A stretch of DNA of 60,182 bases from Oligoflexia bacterium. Lineage in GTDB: Bacteria > Bdellovibrionota_C > UBA2361 > JBGSMV01. Shown here piece by piece: positions 9,106 through 17,020 of this stretch. The translations under genes and the position numbers were made by a program. Every line of letters starts with the position of its first letter. Position 1 is the stretch's first letter. Where the stretch lies: contig JAIBBU010000019.1 of the NCBI GenBank assembly GCA_019694515.1, positions 1-60,182 of the forward strand. The letters run 5' to 3'. The notes under the pieces are model-generated. The model had not been told where the DNA came from. It ran no database searches and saw only the letters and a list, made by a program, of their open reading frames with translations.

Positions 9106-10497
9106 GTGGGCATGTTTGAGCATAATACTTCCTCCAGTTTCGCTAAGGCCGTAGTCGAGGCGGCGCTGCTCACGATCGCGTCAACAGATCCCAAGGAGTG
9201 GGATGTCAAGCGCGATGCTCGGACTTATGAGTCTGCCCGCGATTTGCTGGGACCCGAGCCTCGCCTCGTAGTGACTTTGTATCCAAATCTCTCGCTGAAG
9301 TTCGGCGGGAAGACAGGGCATTATGCCTGCGAGGTTGTCGACCTGGCCACGAATCAATCGCTTGTCGTCGATGCGGCGGCAACTCAGCTGCTGCTTCAGG
9401 CGGTGCAGGGTCCTTTGAGCGGCCTTGAACGTGAACGTGCGGCGCAAGCTGAACAGCAACTCCAAAAGGAGCTAAAGCAAAGGAGTGCTGCGCAGGCCCT
9501 CCTGGATGAAGTGCTGACACTCCTTCCAGATCCGCAAGCATTGATCATGAGATTAGGCCATTTACGTGTTGCACGGTCGGAGACCGGGTGTTACCAAATT
9601 CGTTCTGACACGGGTGTAACTGTTACACTGACAGAGCTTCAACCACCTCCGATTCTTGGAGTGCAGCCGCCCGCCACGTTAAAGGCTGAGAGCGCTGTGG
9701 TTCTTGGCGCGGCGTTGGCCCGCGCCGAGGTAGAGGGAGCTCGTTTGTCGGCACTGTTGGAATGGGCGAAGATTGAGACTCGCCCCGTACCAACTTGCGC
9801 AGATCTGCTGCGAATGGCTGCCAAGCCCCGTTCCATTAAGCTGACCTGCTCCTCTCTTAGCTCTCCTCCAACTGAAGAGATCGAGGCGCAACTAGGTTCG
9901 CCGGAGGATGCTTGCTCGGTATCGATTCAGCGCAATGCGGCGTATGTTTCTAGGGGATTGTTTAAATTATGGGTTAGCACGGATCCTTACGGGTCGATGC
10001 GCACTCGGAAAGGGTTGAACTTAATCAGTGATGATAGGATTAACGATTTTTTAGATGTCCTGTCGGAAGCGTCCCCCGCACTAGCAAACCTGCTCAACAG
10101 CTATCCCAAGCTAATTCGCGAGATGCGAGAGAAGGTCCGATCATTTATTCAGCAGCATGGAGAATCGAATTGGCAGATGTTTGCGGATTCTGAACCTGGA
10201 AAACCTATCTTCCAAGCCCAGGTTGATGGGCTGGCGGTCAGTATCCGTCACGGCGTGACCGAAAAGAAGCAGCTCTTTGGGAGTCCCCGCATTGAACGCG
10301 AAATTTCCTATCTTTGGAAACACGGGTCTTTTAGTTGTGAGATTATCGAGCGAGCTGATTCTTGTGCCACTGAGCTCTACGATAAATTGCTGGAGCGTGG
10401 AGCTGGTATCGCAGTTACGCCGCAGCCGATCGAGACTGAGCCTTCAGACCCGGAGAACTTGAGCGATGTCTTTCTTAGTAGAAATGTACCTGGTTAA
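9106..10497 (+). CDS. Unrecognised 463-residue cytoplasmic protein with coiled coil
   Basis: No signal peptide or membrane segment is seen. A charged helical stretch at about 105-150 (LERERAAQAEQQLQKEL) looks like a coiled coil; the rest is mixed alpha/beta. The GTG start has GGGGG about 10 bases upstream; an ATG two codons later is an alternative. It stands alone between the protease hairpin and the ECF sigma promoter. I recognise no family and assign no function. Confidence 0.65.
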   Translation: MGMFEHNTSSSFAKAVVEAALLTIASTDPKEWDVKRDARTYESARDLLGPEPRLVVTLYPNLSLKFGGKTGHYACEVVDLATNQSLVVDAAATQLLLQAVQGPLSGLERERAAQAEQQLQKELKQRSAAQALLDEVLTLLPDPQALIMRLGHLRVARSETGCYQIRSDTGVTVTLTELQPPPILGVQPPATLKAESAVVLGAALARAEVEGARLSALLEWAKIETRPVPTCADLLRMAAKPRSIKLTCSSLSSPPTEEIEAQLGSPEDACSVSIQRNAAYVSRGLFKLWVSTDPYGSMRTRKGLNLISDDRINDFLDVLSEASPALANLLNSYPKLIREMREKVRSFIQQHGESNWQMFADSEPGKPIFQAQVDGLAVSIRHGVTEKKQLFGSPRIEREISYLWKHGSFSCEIIERADSCATELYDKLLERGAGIAVTPQPIETEPSDPENLSDVFLSRNVPG

Positions 10498-10596
10498 GTG
10501 ATGCGCTGTCTCTTCAGGTAGTAATAACACTGCCCTGGGCCCCTAACTCAGACCGTAAGTCGGCTAACTTTCTGGATTAAATCGGATTCTTCTTGT

Positions 10597-10625
10597 GTCA
10601 ACCGAATAGCCTGGGCGATCGTCTA
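10597..10625 (+). promoter_or_regulatory. Candidate ECF-sigma-dependent (autoregulatory) promoter
   Basis: GTCAACC ending at 10603 is followed after 16 bases by CGTCTA (10620-10625), the AACC...CGTC layout typical of ECF sigma promoters. It lies 18 bases before the ATG of the ECF sigma gene itself, which fits autoregulation. Confidence 0.5.
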
Positions 10626-10642
10626 CTATTCTGGATGCGGCT

Positions 10643-11143
10643 ATGAACTGGGAACAATTCGTCGAGACTTACTACCGTTCGATCTTTAACTACTGTCAGC
10701 AGTACTTGGCGAACTATGCTGAAGCCCAAGACGTTACTCAAGACGTGTTTCTCAAATGTTATCAGAAACGTGATTCCTTGAGAGACGCAGCGGCTGAGCG
10801 AAGTTGGGTATACTCCGTGGCGCGTAATGCCTGTGCCGATAAGCGCCGCTGGTACAAACGCTTTGCTACGATGCTTACTGGTTTGGAGGTCGAAGGATCG
10901 GATCTCCCAGGCACCGGACTAAGTCTGACCCTCCGAAAACTGATCTTAGATCTGCCGACTCGCCAGCGCGAAATCTTTATTCTGCGCCACTTTCATGATT
11001 TCTCGACGGCCGATGTCGCCGCGCTTATGGGAATCACTCCGGGCACGGTCAAGACCCAGCTAAAACGAGCAGTGGATAAATTGAAATTACAGCTGCAGGA
11101 GCCAACGCAAGTTCCTTCAAAAGCGTCATATAGGGAGAGTTAG
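10643..11143 (+). CDS. ECF-family RNA polymerase sigma factor
   Basis: The 166-residue product has sigma region 2 at about 10-70 (YRSIFNYCQQYL, DVTQDVFLKCY) and region 4 at about 105-155 (LPTRQREIFILRHFHDFS, then a helix-turn-helix around VAALMGITPGTVKTQLKRA). No regions 1 or 3 are present, as expected for an extracytoplasmic-function sigma factor. It directs transcription of a stress regulon in response to an envelope signal. It is the first gene of a tight three-gene unit with a small membrane protein (1-base gap) and a Spy-like periplasmic protein, which suggests a sigma/anti-sigma/sensor system. Confidence 0.92.
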   Translation: MNWEQFVETYYRSIFNYCQQYLANYAEAQDVTQDVFLKCYQKRDSLRDAAAERSWVYSVARNACADKRRWYKRFATMLTGLEVEGSDLPGTGLSLTLRKLILDLPTRQREIFILRHFHDFSTADVAALMGITPGTVKTQLKRAVDKLKLQLQEPTQVPSKASYRES

Positions 11144-11144
11144 T

Positions 11145-11501
11145 ATGGCTGTGAAATTTGATTCTGAAATAGAGCAGCTTTGGGACGGGGACGCTGGCAC
11201 GGTCAGTGCGTTGCGTCAAATCGCTGAGGCTGGGGCTCCTGAGGAGCTCAAGCAGAAAGTTTTGCGGACTGATTTCAGTGCACTTAAACGAACGCGTAGC
11301 GCCGTAACTTTTTGGCGGATTATTCCGATTCCGGCGATTGCGGCCGCATTGGTAGTGTTCGTGCTGGTGTGGCGGCATCCGGCAGCTCGGCAGATTGAGT
11401 TGGCGGCTCTATCGGACCAGGAGTTCGAGGAGATTGTAGATGACCTGGGTGCTGCTACGGCGGATGAACAGTGGCTGCCATCGGACATTTCTACTTTGTA
11501 A
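11145..11501 (+). CDS. Small single-pass membrane protein, candidate anti-sigma factor
   Basis: The 118-residue product has a cytoplasmic N-terminal part of about 55 residues, one transmembrane helix at about 65-84 (IIPIPAIAAALVVFVLVW), and an acidic periplasmic tail. It starts two bases after the sigma stop with GGGAGAG upstream. Position and topology suggest that the N-terminal part holds the ECF sigma factor at the membrane. The HxxxCxxC zinc motif of ZAS anti-sigma factors is absent, so this is inferred from context only. Confidence 0.6.
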   Translation: MAVKFDSEIEQLWDGDAGTVSALRQIAEAGAPEELKQKVLRTDFSALKRTRSAVTFWRIIPIPAIAAALVVFVLVWRHPAARQIELAALSDQEFEEIVDDLGAATADEQWLPSDISTL

Positions 11502-11512
11502 CGGAGGTAACT

Positions 11513-12031
11513 ATGCGAGGCTTATTGGTTGCGTTAATAATTCTGATTAGCACGGCGGCGCACGCCCAAGATTGGGGACATCGGCCGCACCGCTTTGACC
11601 GTTCCGATCACCCAAACTTTAAAGAGATGCGTGAACATCACCAGGATTTTATGCGTGAGTTAGATTTGACCGATCAGCAGCGCGATCAATTGAAGGAGCT
11701 ACGCGGTGAGAAAGGTGCCATGCGCGATAGGATGGAGGAGTTGCGCAATAAGCGTGAAGATTTGCAAGGCGCGCTGCGTGACAAGCAGGTGAGTGATGAT
11801 GAAGTGCGCCGCCGTGCCAAAGAGCTCTCTGATCGGCAGCATCAGTTAATGGACCAACGTATTGAGAATTTGATCAAGCTGCGAAAGGTCCTGACTCCCG
11901 ACCAGATGGAAAAAATTCTGGAAAGGATCGATGAACGGCGCCAAGAGTTCGGAAAGCATCGCCGTCCGCCCGGGGAGCCTCAGGAAGAAGGGGACCGTCG
12001 CGAATTCGATGACAACTATAGGTTGCCGTAA
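11513..12031 (+). CDS. Spy/LTXXQ-like periplasmic protein
   Basis: The 172-residue product has a signal peptide (1-18, ending AHA), an N-terminal His/Asp-rich stretch, and long helices with two LTxxQ-type motifs: LTDQQRDQL and LTPDQMEKI. This is the pattern of the Spy/CpxP/ZraP/CnrX group of periplasmic chaperones and metal sensors. GGAGG precedes the ATG at 11513 (a longer upstream frame overlaps the previous gene and is not used). The His-rich N-terminus may bind metal. Together with the ECF sigma factor and membrane protein it forms a likely envelope-stress or metal-sensing unit, comparable in layout to CnrYXH. Confidence 0.8.
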   Translation: MRGLLVALIILISTAAHAQDWGHRPHRFDRSDHPNFKEMREHHQDFMRELDLTDQQRDQLKELRGEKGAMRDRMEELRNKREDLQGALRDKQVSDDEVRRRAKELSDRQHQLMDQRIENLIKLRKVLTPDQMEKILERIDERRQEFGKHRRPPGEPQEEGDRREFDDNYRLP

Positions 12032-12077
12032 GAATGCCCGGCGGTCTCAAGAACAGTTGCCGATATCCCATAAAAAA

Positions 12078-12103
12078 ACCCCCCAGTATCTCTACCGGGG
12101 GGT
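12078..12103 (-). terminator. Intrinsic terminator facing the minus strand
   Basis: Arms ACCCCCC and GGGGGGT surround a 12-base loop. On the plus strand a run of seven A precedes the hairpin, so the T-tract belongs to the minus strand. Genes on both sides are on the plus strand, so either it works weakly for the Spy-like gene or it ends an unseen minus-strand RNA. Confidence 0.6.
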
Positions 12104-12205
12104 CCGATCTCTAATCGTGTTAGTCTAGTTGTTAAGGAGGTCTCACAACGAAGAGAAATCGAATTCACCCATCGCGCTGAATCTTCGCACAACGGCTACC
12201 CTCAT

Positions 12206-12234
12206 TTGTCACAAAGTTGTAACAAGAATGTAAA
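12206..12234 (+). promoter_or_regulatory. Sigma70-like promoter overlapped by tandem TTGTNACAA sites
   Basis: TTGTCA (12206-12211) and TGTAAA (12229-12234) are 17 bases apart and lie 90 bases upstream of the asparaginase-like gene. Two 9-base near-palindromes, TTGTCACAA (12206-12214) and TTGTAACAA (12217-12225), overlap the -35 element and spacer with centres 11 bases apart, suggesting a regulator binding one face of the helix. Confidence 0.4.
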
Positions 12235-12323
12235 TTTTTGAGCCGAACTTTCCTGCGGTTTCGGGTGGGGTCAAACCTGAAGGCAGCCTGGCAGTAAAAC
12301 GGCGTACTTCGAAAGGTGTTTGG

Positions 12324-13319
12324 ATGGCAAATTTGGCCGCGGTCATAGTGCACGGCGGGGTAGAGAGCAGTCAGCTAATGGAGGGACTGCCGGAACGTAA
12401 GGCCGCATTGGCGCGCTCCGTCGAGAGCGCTTGGCAGCAGTTGGAGGCGGGGGCCACCGCCGAGGATGCGCTGGTCAGCGCGCTTCGATCACTCGAAGAT
12501 TGTGAGTACTTCGACGCGGGGTATGGTTCCTATCCCAACGTGGCTGGGGAAGTAAGGCAGGATGCCGCGATTATGCGGGGAACTGGGGAGTTTATGGCCT
12601 TAGCAAATGTCCCTCGTATGCGCTATCCCGCGGCCTACGCCGCGGACCTTCTCAGGGGGCGAAAGTCTACGATGCTGGTTTGGAATCCAAGTTTGGAGCA
12701 GGAGCTGCGCCAGCAACTTAACGCCGCAGGGGGTACGGAGCTGCGCGCCCGGTATGGAGTAGTTGATAGTGATGCAGAGCTAGTCGCCCCATTCGCTGCG
12801 GAGGTCTCGCGTCGAGTTCGAGACGGGGCAGCAAACAATAAGAATGGCACAGTTGGATGTGTGATTCGTGACCAGCAGGGACGGATCTTTGCTGGAACTT
12901 CGACTGGAGGCACGCCGAACAAGGCCGAAGGCCGGATTGGAGATTCGCCGATCATCGGCGGAGGAACCTATGCCGACGATGAGATTGGTGGATTTTCGGC
13001 GACAGGTTTTGGCGAAGCCTTTCTGGGAGCAATGGTCGGGGGACACGTGATCTCCGAAATGCGTTCGCTGCAGCGCAAAGACCCAAACATCTTTCTTGAG
13101 GCAGAGTCCCGACTTCAGACAGTAATACGTACCGAACTCGATCGGATGATCGATCGCCCCTTGAGCGGGCGCGGGGCCCTAATTGTGATCCCGACGCGCG
13201 GTAATCCGGTATTTGCTTCAAATAGCGCCATGCTGAATGTGGCGGCTAAGTTTCGGTGCGCCAGCGGCGACCTGACGGAGTATGTCAAAATAGCCCTCTT
13301 CGACGGCAGCTGCGTTTAG
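12324..13319 (+). CDS. Isoaspartyl peptidase / type 2 L-asparaginase (Ntn hydrolase)
   Basis: The 331-residue product starts with the typical VIVHGG and shows the self-cleavage site NGTVG, whose Thr (about residue 175) becomes the catalytic N-terminal nucleophile. The downstream substrate-binding stretches TSTGG, GRIGDSP and GGGTYAD are also present. The enzyme hydrolyses isoaspartyl dipeptides and/or asparagine after autoproteolysis into alpha and beta chains. It is cytoplasmic: no signal peptide is seen, unlike some plant-type homologues. AAAGG precedes the ATG. It stands alone, with its own promoter candidate upstream. Confidence 0.92.
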   Translation: MANLAAVIVHGGVESSQLMEGLPERKAALARSVESAWQQLEAGATAEDALVSALRSLEDCEYFDAGYGSYPNVAGEVRQDAAIMRGTGEFMALANVPRMRYPAAYAADLLRGRKSTMLVWNPSLEQELRQQLNAAGGTELRARYGVVDSDAELVAPFAAEVSRRVRDGAANNKNGTVGCVIRDQQGRIFAGTSTGGTPNKAEGRIGDSPIIGGGTYADDEIGGFSATGFGEAFLGAMVGGHVISEMRSLQRKDPNIFLEAESRLQTVIRTELDRMIDRPLSGRGALIVIPTRGNPVFASNSAMLNVAAKFRCASGDLTEYVKIALFDGSCV

Positions 13320-13397
13320 TGCCTCCGAGAGTAACCGCCTATTTTTACGAAGTTTTTCTCCGATAAAACAATCTTTTAATCCCGTTCTACTTTCCGC

Positions 13398-13425
13398 TTT
13401 AGGTTAAACCCCTAGGGGTCGATAA
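13398..13425 (+). promoter_or_regulatory. Sigma28-like promoter and 12-bp palindrome upstream of fliS
   Basis: GTCGATAA (13418-13425) differs by one base from the flagellar sigma28 -10 box GCCGATAA; TTTAGGTT, 12 bases before it, is a weak -35 match. Between them lies the perfect palindrome ACCCCTAGGGGT (13408-13419). The distance to fliS (about 106 bases) is long. Confidence 0.3.
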
Positions 13426-13531
13426 CAAATTCAGAGGGGTTGGTGAGAAGTAGCTGCCCGTTTGCTTATACCAGCAATCGGAAATCAGAGAATCTCACGT
13501 ACTCAGGAGCGAAATAGGTAGAGGGAGCTCA

Positions 13532-13981
13532 ATGTACGGTAAAAATGCCCACAACGCGTATCAGAGCGTACAAATAACAACAACCGACCGCGGACGCCTT
13601 CTGCTCATGATGTATGAAGGCGCGATCAAATTTCTTAAACAGTCGAAAGCCGGCCTCGAAGCCAACGATATGGCCAAGTTCTGCAGGTTCTTGTCGAAGG
13701 GACAGGCTATTATTGCGGAGCTAATGAATACCCTGGATTTTGAGAAGGGTGGAAAGATCGCACGTGACCTCGATCGACTTTATGATTTCATGCTGTTCTA
13801 TCTGACTGAGGCCAACCTATACCGCGATGCCAAGCGCATCACCCGGGTGATTGGTTTGATTGAAACAATTTACTCAGCTTACAAAGAGATTATCGAAGGT
13901 CAAAAGATGCCTGCAGAGACTTCGCCGGAAACTAGCGAAAAAGTTGGCGAGGCTGTTAGACGCGTGCAGATCTCGCTCTAA
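13532..13981 (+). CDS. fliS: Flagellar export chaperone FliS
   Basis: The 149-residue product has the FliS signatures: N-terminal NAYQSVQITTTD, then LLLMMYEGAIKFLKQS, and the later LYDFMLFYLTEANLYRD helix. FliS binds the C-terminal disordered region of flagellin in the cytoplasm, prevents early polymerisation and hands it to the export gate. Usual length is about 125-150. No flagellin (fliC) or cap (fliD) gene is in the window. The following genes are a methyltransferase-glycosyltransferase fusion and other sugar-transfer genes, which suggests flagellin glycosylation. Confidence 0.93.
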   Translation: MYGKNAHNAYQSVQITTTDRGRLLLMMYEGAIKFLKQSKAGLEANDMAKFCRFLSKGQAIIAELMNTLDFEKGGKIARDLDRLYDFMLFYLTEANLYRDAKRITRVIGLIETIYSAYKEIIEGQKMPAETSPETSEKVGEAVRRVQISL

Positions 13982-14080
13982 GTCGACCAGCCCAGGCACT
14001 TCCCATTCATCAGCTATATAATCCTGCCGGATTTCTGGACCAGCTCTGAGGGGTTGTCCGAAATTTTCCATATATTTTAA

Positions 14081-14088
14081 GCCGTTAA
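14081..14088 (+). promoter_or_regulatory. Possible sigma28 -10 box upstream of the glycosyltransferase operon
   Basis: GCCGTTAA matches 7 of 8 bases of the sigma28 -10 consensus and lies 112 bases before the ATG of the methyltransferase-CgeB gene. The nearest -35-like sequence (GAAATTTT) is spaced 13 bases away, 1-2 too many. Confidence 0.2.
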
Positions 14089-14200
14089 GCGTAGTTGCTT
14101 GGCGCTAGAGAGAGTAAAGGTGTCAAAACTCTGACGGCTCTGCCGTGCGAATCCGTGCTACAGGGCTGCGGCTCCCCGCATCCAAAGCTTGTACAGATCT

Positions 14201-17020
14201 ATGAAAGACTACGCCAAAATAGCACGGCTGATGAAAAGCGACTGGGATCGTCGCATCAGCCACGATTATCGCTTCTGGATGAGTGACGGATATCGGGATG
14301 ACGAGGCTATGTGGGAATCCGGCGAACGCGATTTCCAGATCATTACCGAAGGCATTCAACAGCCCGAGCAGAAGAGCATCCTGGACCTCGGATGTGGTGT
14401 GGGACGTTTGCTTAAAGCGGCGGTGCGCCGATACCGGCACGTCGTTGGCTTGGATGTATCTGAAAAAGCGGTCGAGCGCGCGGGCAAGTTTTTGGGAGAG
14501 AATCCAGCGCTGACCCTGATGGTCGGTAATGGCTACGATCTGCGGGAATTTCCAGATGCTAGTTTGGATGTGGTGCTGAGCTTTGCAGCTCTTACCAGTG
14601 TCCCCACGGATATCGCCTGCAATTATCTGAAAGAAATTAACCGGGTGCTCAAGGCTGAAGGGGTATTCCGGCTGCAGCTTTATGTCGGTGAAGAGCAGAT
14701 GGTTGAAGCCACCGACACGCTGCATTTGCGCTGCTATCGCGAGGAGAACTTTCGACGCGCAGCCGAAGCCGCTGGTTTTGCTGTCGAATGGGTGAAGGAG
14801 TTAATCCTTCCATTCAAGGTATCGTTCGAAGAGATAGGAGTGGTGGCATCAATTGCTTCGCTTAGAAAAGTGAAGGTGACTGAGACTCCGGCTGAGGCGA
14901 TCTCAGTGCTGCTGTTGCCGTCGGGCGAGATGCAGACGACCCGTCCCGCGGAAGAGCCCTCGGGTTCGGACCTAGAAGGCTGGATGGCGCTCAAATACGC
15001 CGAGGAACTGGCTAAGAGCGGAGACGCGGCGCGTGCGGCCGAAACGCTGGAATATGTGGAGCGCTACTGCCGCAACATCACCATTGATACCTCGGACCTG
15101 CTGGGGCGCATTATTTCTACAATCGACCAGAAGCCTAAGAGCCCCGTAGTGCAGGTTCCCCCAGCGCCTTCATCCCCAGTCGCCAGCTCAGAGCTCTATG
15201 AAAAGAATCTGCGCGCGTTACGCGATAAATTCCCCAAGGTGGCGCAGCTGCTTGAGGGAACTCAGCCTTCGGGAAACGGTGAGATTGAGACGATTCAGAC
15301 CGCCGACGGTCCCGTGATCTTTTTCCGGGGGCAGTGCTTGGATCATCCGCAGAAGCCGGCTTCAGGTGCGGCGCAATGGGTGAAACGTACGCTGAGTGAA
15401 AAGCGTATTCATGATGCCAAGGGTGTTCTAATCTATGGGTTTGGTGCGGGCTATCACGTCGAGGCTTTTTTGGGTGCGGACGCACGAAAGATCGCAGCGC
15501 TGGAGCCGGATGTCGAAGTGTTCCGAACCGCTCTGGCCACGCGCGATCTGACCGCGCTCTTCCCGCGGCTTAGTGCACTGCACATCGGTCCATCAATTGA
15601 CGATGAGGTTCTTGATGGAACCTCGGAGCTGGCGGTGAGGCCGCAGTCACAGGCTGCTCAGCCAAAACACTGTGCAGAGGTACGGGCGCAATTCTACGGC
15701 AGCCGCGGGCTCAATTTATTACAGCCAAAGATTGCCGTAATGGGACCGTTGATGGGCGGCACCTTACCGATCGCTTATTACACTTCAAAAGCCTTGGTCG
15801 ACCTAAAGCAGCGGCAGCGGCTATATGACATGAGCGGGTATAAGCCCGGATATGATCTCTTTGACCAATTTATCTTCGATAAGGTTCGACAGGTTCAGGT
15901 ACAGGGCCAGTACGTCGAAATGCTCTCGCAGCTAATTCTCGATTCGGTTTCGGAGAAACCGATCGACATTCTGATCTGTATGGCGTTGGCTCCGATTAAC
16001 TTCCGTGCTCTGACGGAACTTAGAAAGCGCGGAGTGATCACGGTTTTGTGGTTCGTCGAAGATTACCTGAGATTTACGCACTGGCAGAGCTGCGCGAAGT
16101 ACTTTGATTTCATCTTCACGATCCAAAAGGGGCCCTGCATCGACGCGCTTAAGGCCGCGGGAGCAGGAGAGGTTCATTATTTGCCGGTAGGGTTCGATCC
16201 AATTTTACATGCTCCCCAGACGCTCACTCCGCAGGAGCGCGAACGTTGGGGATCCCCGATTTCATTTGTGGGGGCCGGCTATCATAATCGGCAGCAGACT
16301 TTTGCCTCGCTGTCGGGGCTGCCGTTCAAGATCTGGGGAACTGAATGGCCCGAATGTCGGCCCTTCGATCGCATGGTGCAGGAAAAGGGCCGCCGACTTG
16401 CCCCCGAAGAGTACGTTAAGATCTTCGCCGCCACCGATATCAATCTGAACTTGCATTCCTCAACTGAAAGAGATGGAGTCGACCCGACAGGTGACTTTAT
16501 TAATCCGCGAACTTTCGAATTGGCGGGGTGCGGCGCTTTCCAGCTGGTAGACGAGCGTAGCCTGATGACCGAGCTCTTTGAGCCGGGAAAGGAGCTGATT
16601 ACCTTCTCCAGTACCAACGATTTGAAAGACAAGATTGGGTACTACCTAAATCGGCCAGCTGAACGCCGCCAGATCGCCGATCGGGCTCGAGAACGTGCCC
16701 TGCGCGAGCACACCTATGTGCAGCGCTTGAGGCAGATGCTTTCAATGATTTACAGCAGCAAGTTCGAAGAGCTAAAGCGTCGTGCTGATTCGTCAGCTTG
16801 GGGGCGCATGCTGAAGCGCGCGGAACCGCATCCGGAACTTTCGCAGCGCTGCCAAGCGGCCTTCGAGCGCGGTGATGAGCCCAATCTCGACGGACTTGTC
16901 GCGGATGTAATTGCCGGCAAGGGCAAATTGACTGAGACCGAACAGAAGCTGATGTTCCTGCACCATGTGCGGAAACAGATTATCCGCATGGCAGTGGAAG
17001 AGGGGAGGCTTAAGCAATGA
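14201..17020 (+). CDS. SAM methyltransferase - MAF-like - CgeB-like glycosyltransferase fusion
   Basis: The 939-residue product has three parts. Residues about 40-220 are a class I methyltransferase with the SAM motif ILDLGCGVG at 60-68. Residues about 330-480 contain VLIYGFGAGYHVEAFL, resembling the Rossmann part of motility-associated factor (MAF/MptE-like) proteins. Residues about 510-855 resemble CgeB-type glycosyltransferases (VLWFVEDYLR, ISFVGAGYHNRQ, GDFINPRTFELAGCGAF). It could modify flagellin or a surface glycan by sugar transfer and methylation. ATG 14201 was chosen; a TTG four codons upstream is possible. The gene overlaps the GT9 gene by 4 bases (ATGA), so translation is coupled. 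Confidence 0.8.
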   Translation: MKDYAKIARLMKSDWDRRISHDYRFWMSDGYRDDEAMWESGERDFQIITEGIQQPEQKSILDLGCGVGRLLKAAVRRYRHVVGLDVSEKAVERAGKFLGENPALTLMVGNGYDLREFPDASLDVVLSFAALTSVPTDIACNYLKEINRVLKAEGVFRLQLYVGEEQMVEATDTLHLRCYREENFRRAAEAAGFAVEWVKELILPFKVSFEEIGVVASIASLRKVKVTETPAEAISVLLLPSGEMQTTRPAEEPSGSDLEGWMALKYAEELAKSGDAARAAETLEYVERYCRNITIDTSDLLGRIISTIDQKPKSPVVQVPPAPSSPVASSELYEKNLRALRDKFPKVAQLLEGTQPSGNGEIETIQTADGPVIFFRGQCLDHPQKPASGAAQWVKRTLSEKRIHDAKGVLIYGFGAGYHVEAFLGADARKIAALEPDVEVFRTALATRDLTALFPRLSALHIGPSIDDEVLDGTSELAVRPQSQAAQPKHCAEVRAQFYGSRGLNLLQPKIAVMGPLMGGTLPIAYYTSKALVDLKQRQRLYDMSGYKPGYDLFDQFIFDKVRQVQVQGQYVEMLSQLILDSVSEKPIDILICMALAPINFRALTELRKRGVITVLWFVEDYLRFTHWQSCAKYFDFIFTIQKGPCIDALKAAGAGEVHYLPVGFDPILHAPQTLTPQERERWGSPISFVGAGYHNRQQTFASLSGLPFKIWGTEWPECRPFDRMVQEKGRRLAPEEYVKIFAATDINLNLHSSTERDGVDPTGDFINPRTFELAGCGAFQLVDERSLMTELFEPGKELITFSSTNDLKDKIGYYLNRPAERRQIADRARERALREHTYVQRLRQMLSMIYSSKFEELKRRADSSAWGRMLKRAEPHPELSQRCQAAFERGDEPNLDGLVADVIAGKGKLTETEQKLMFLHHVRKQIIRMAVEEGRLKQ

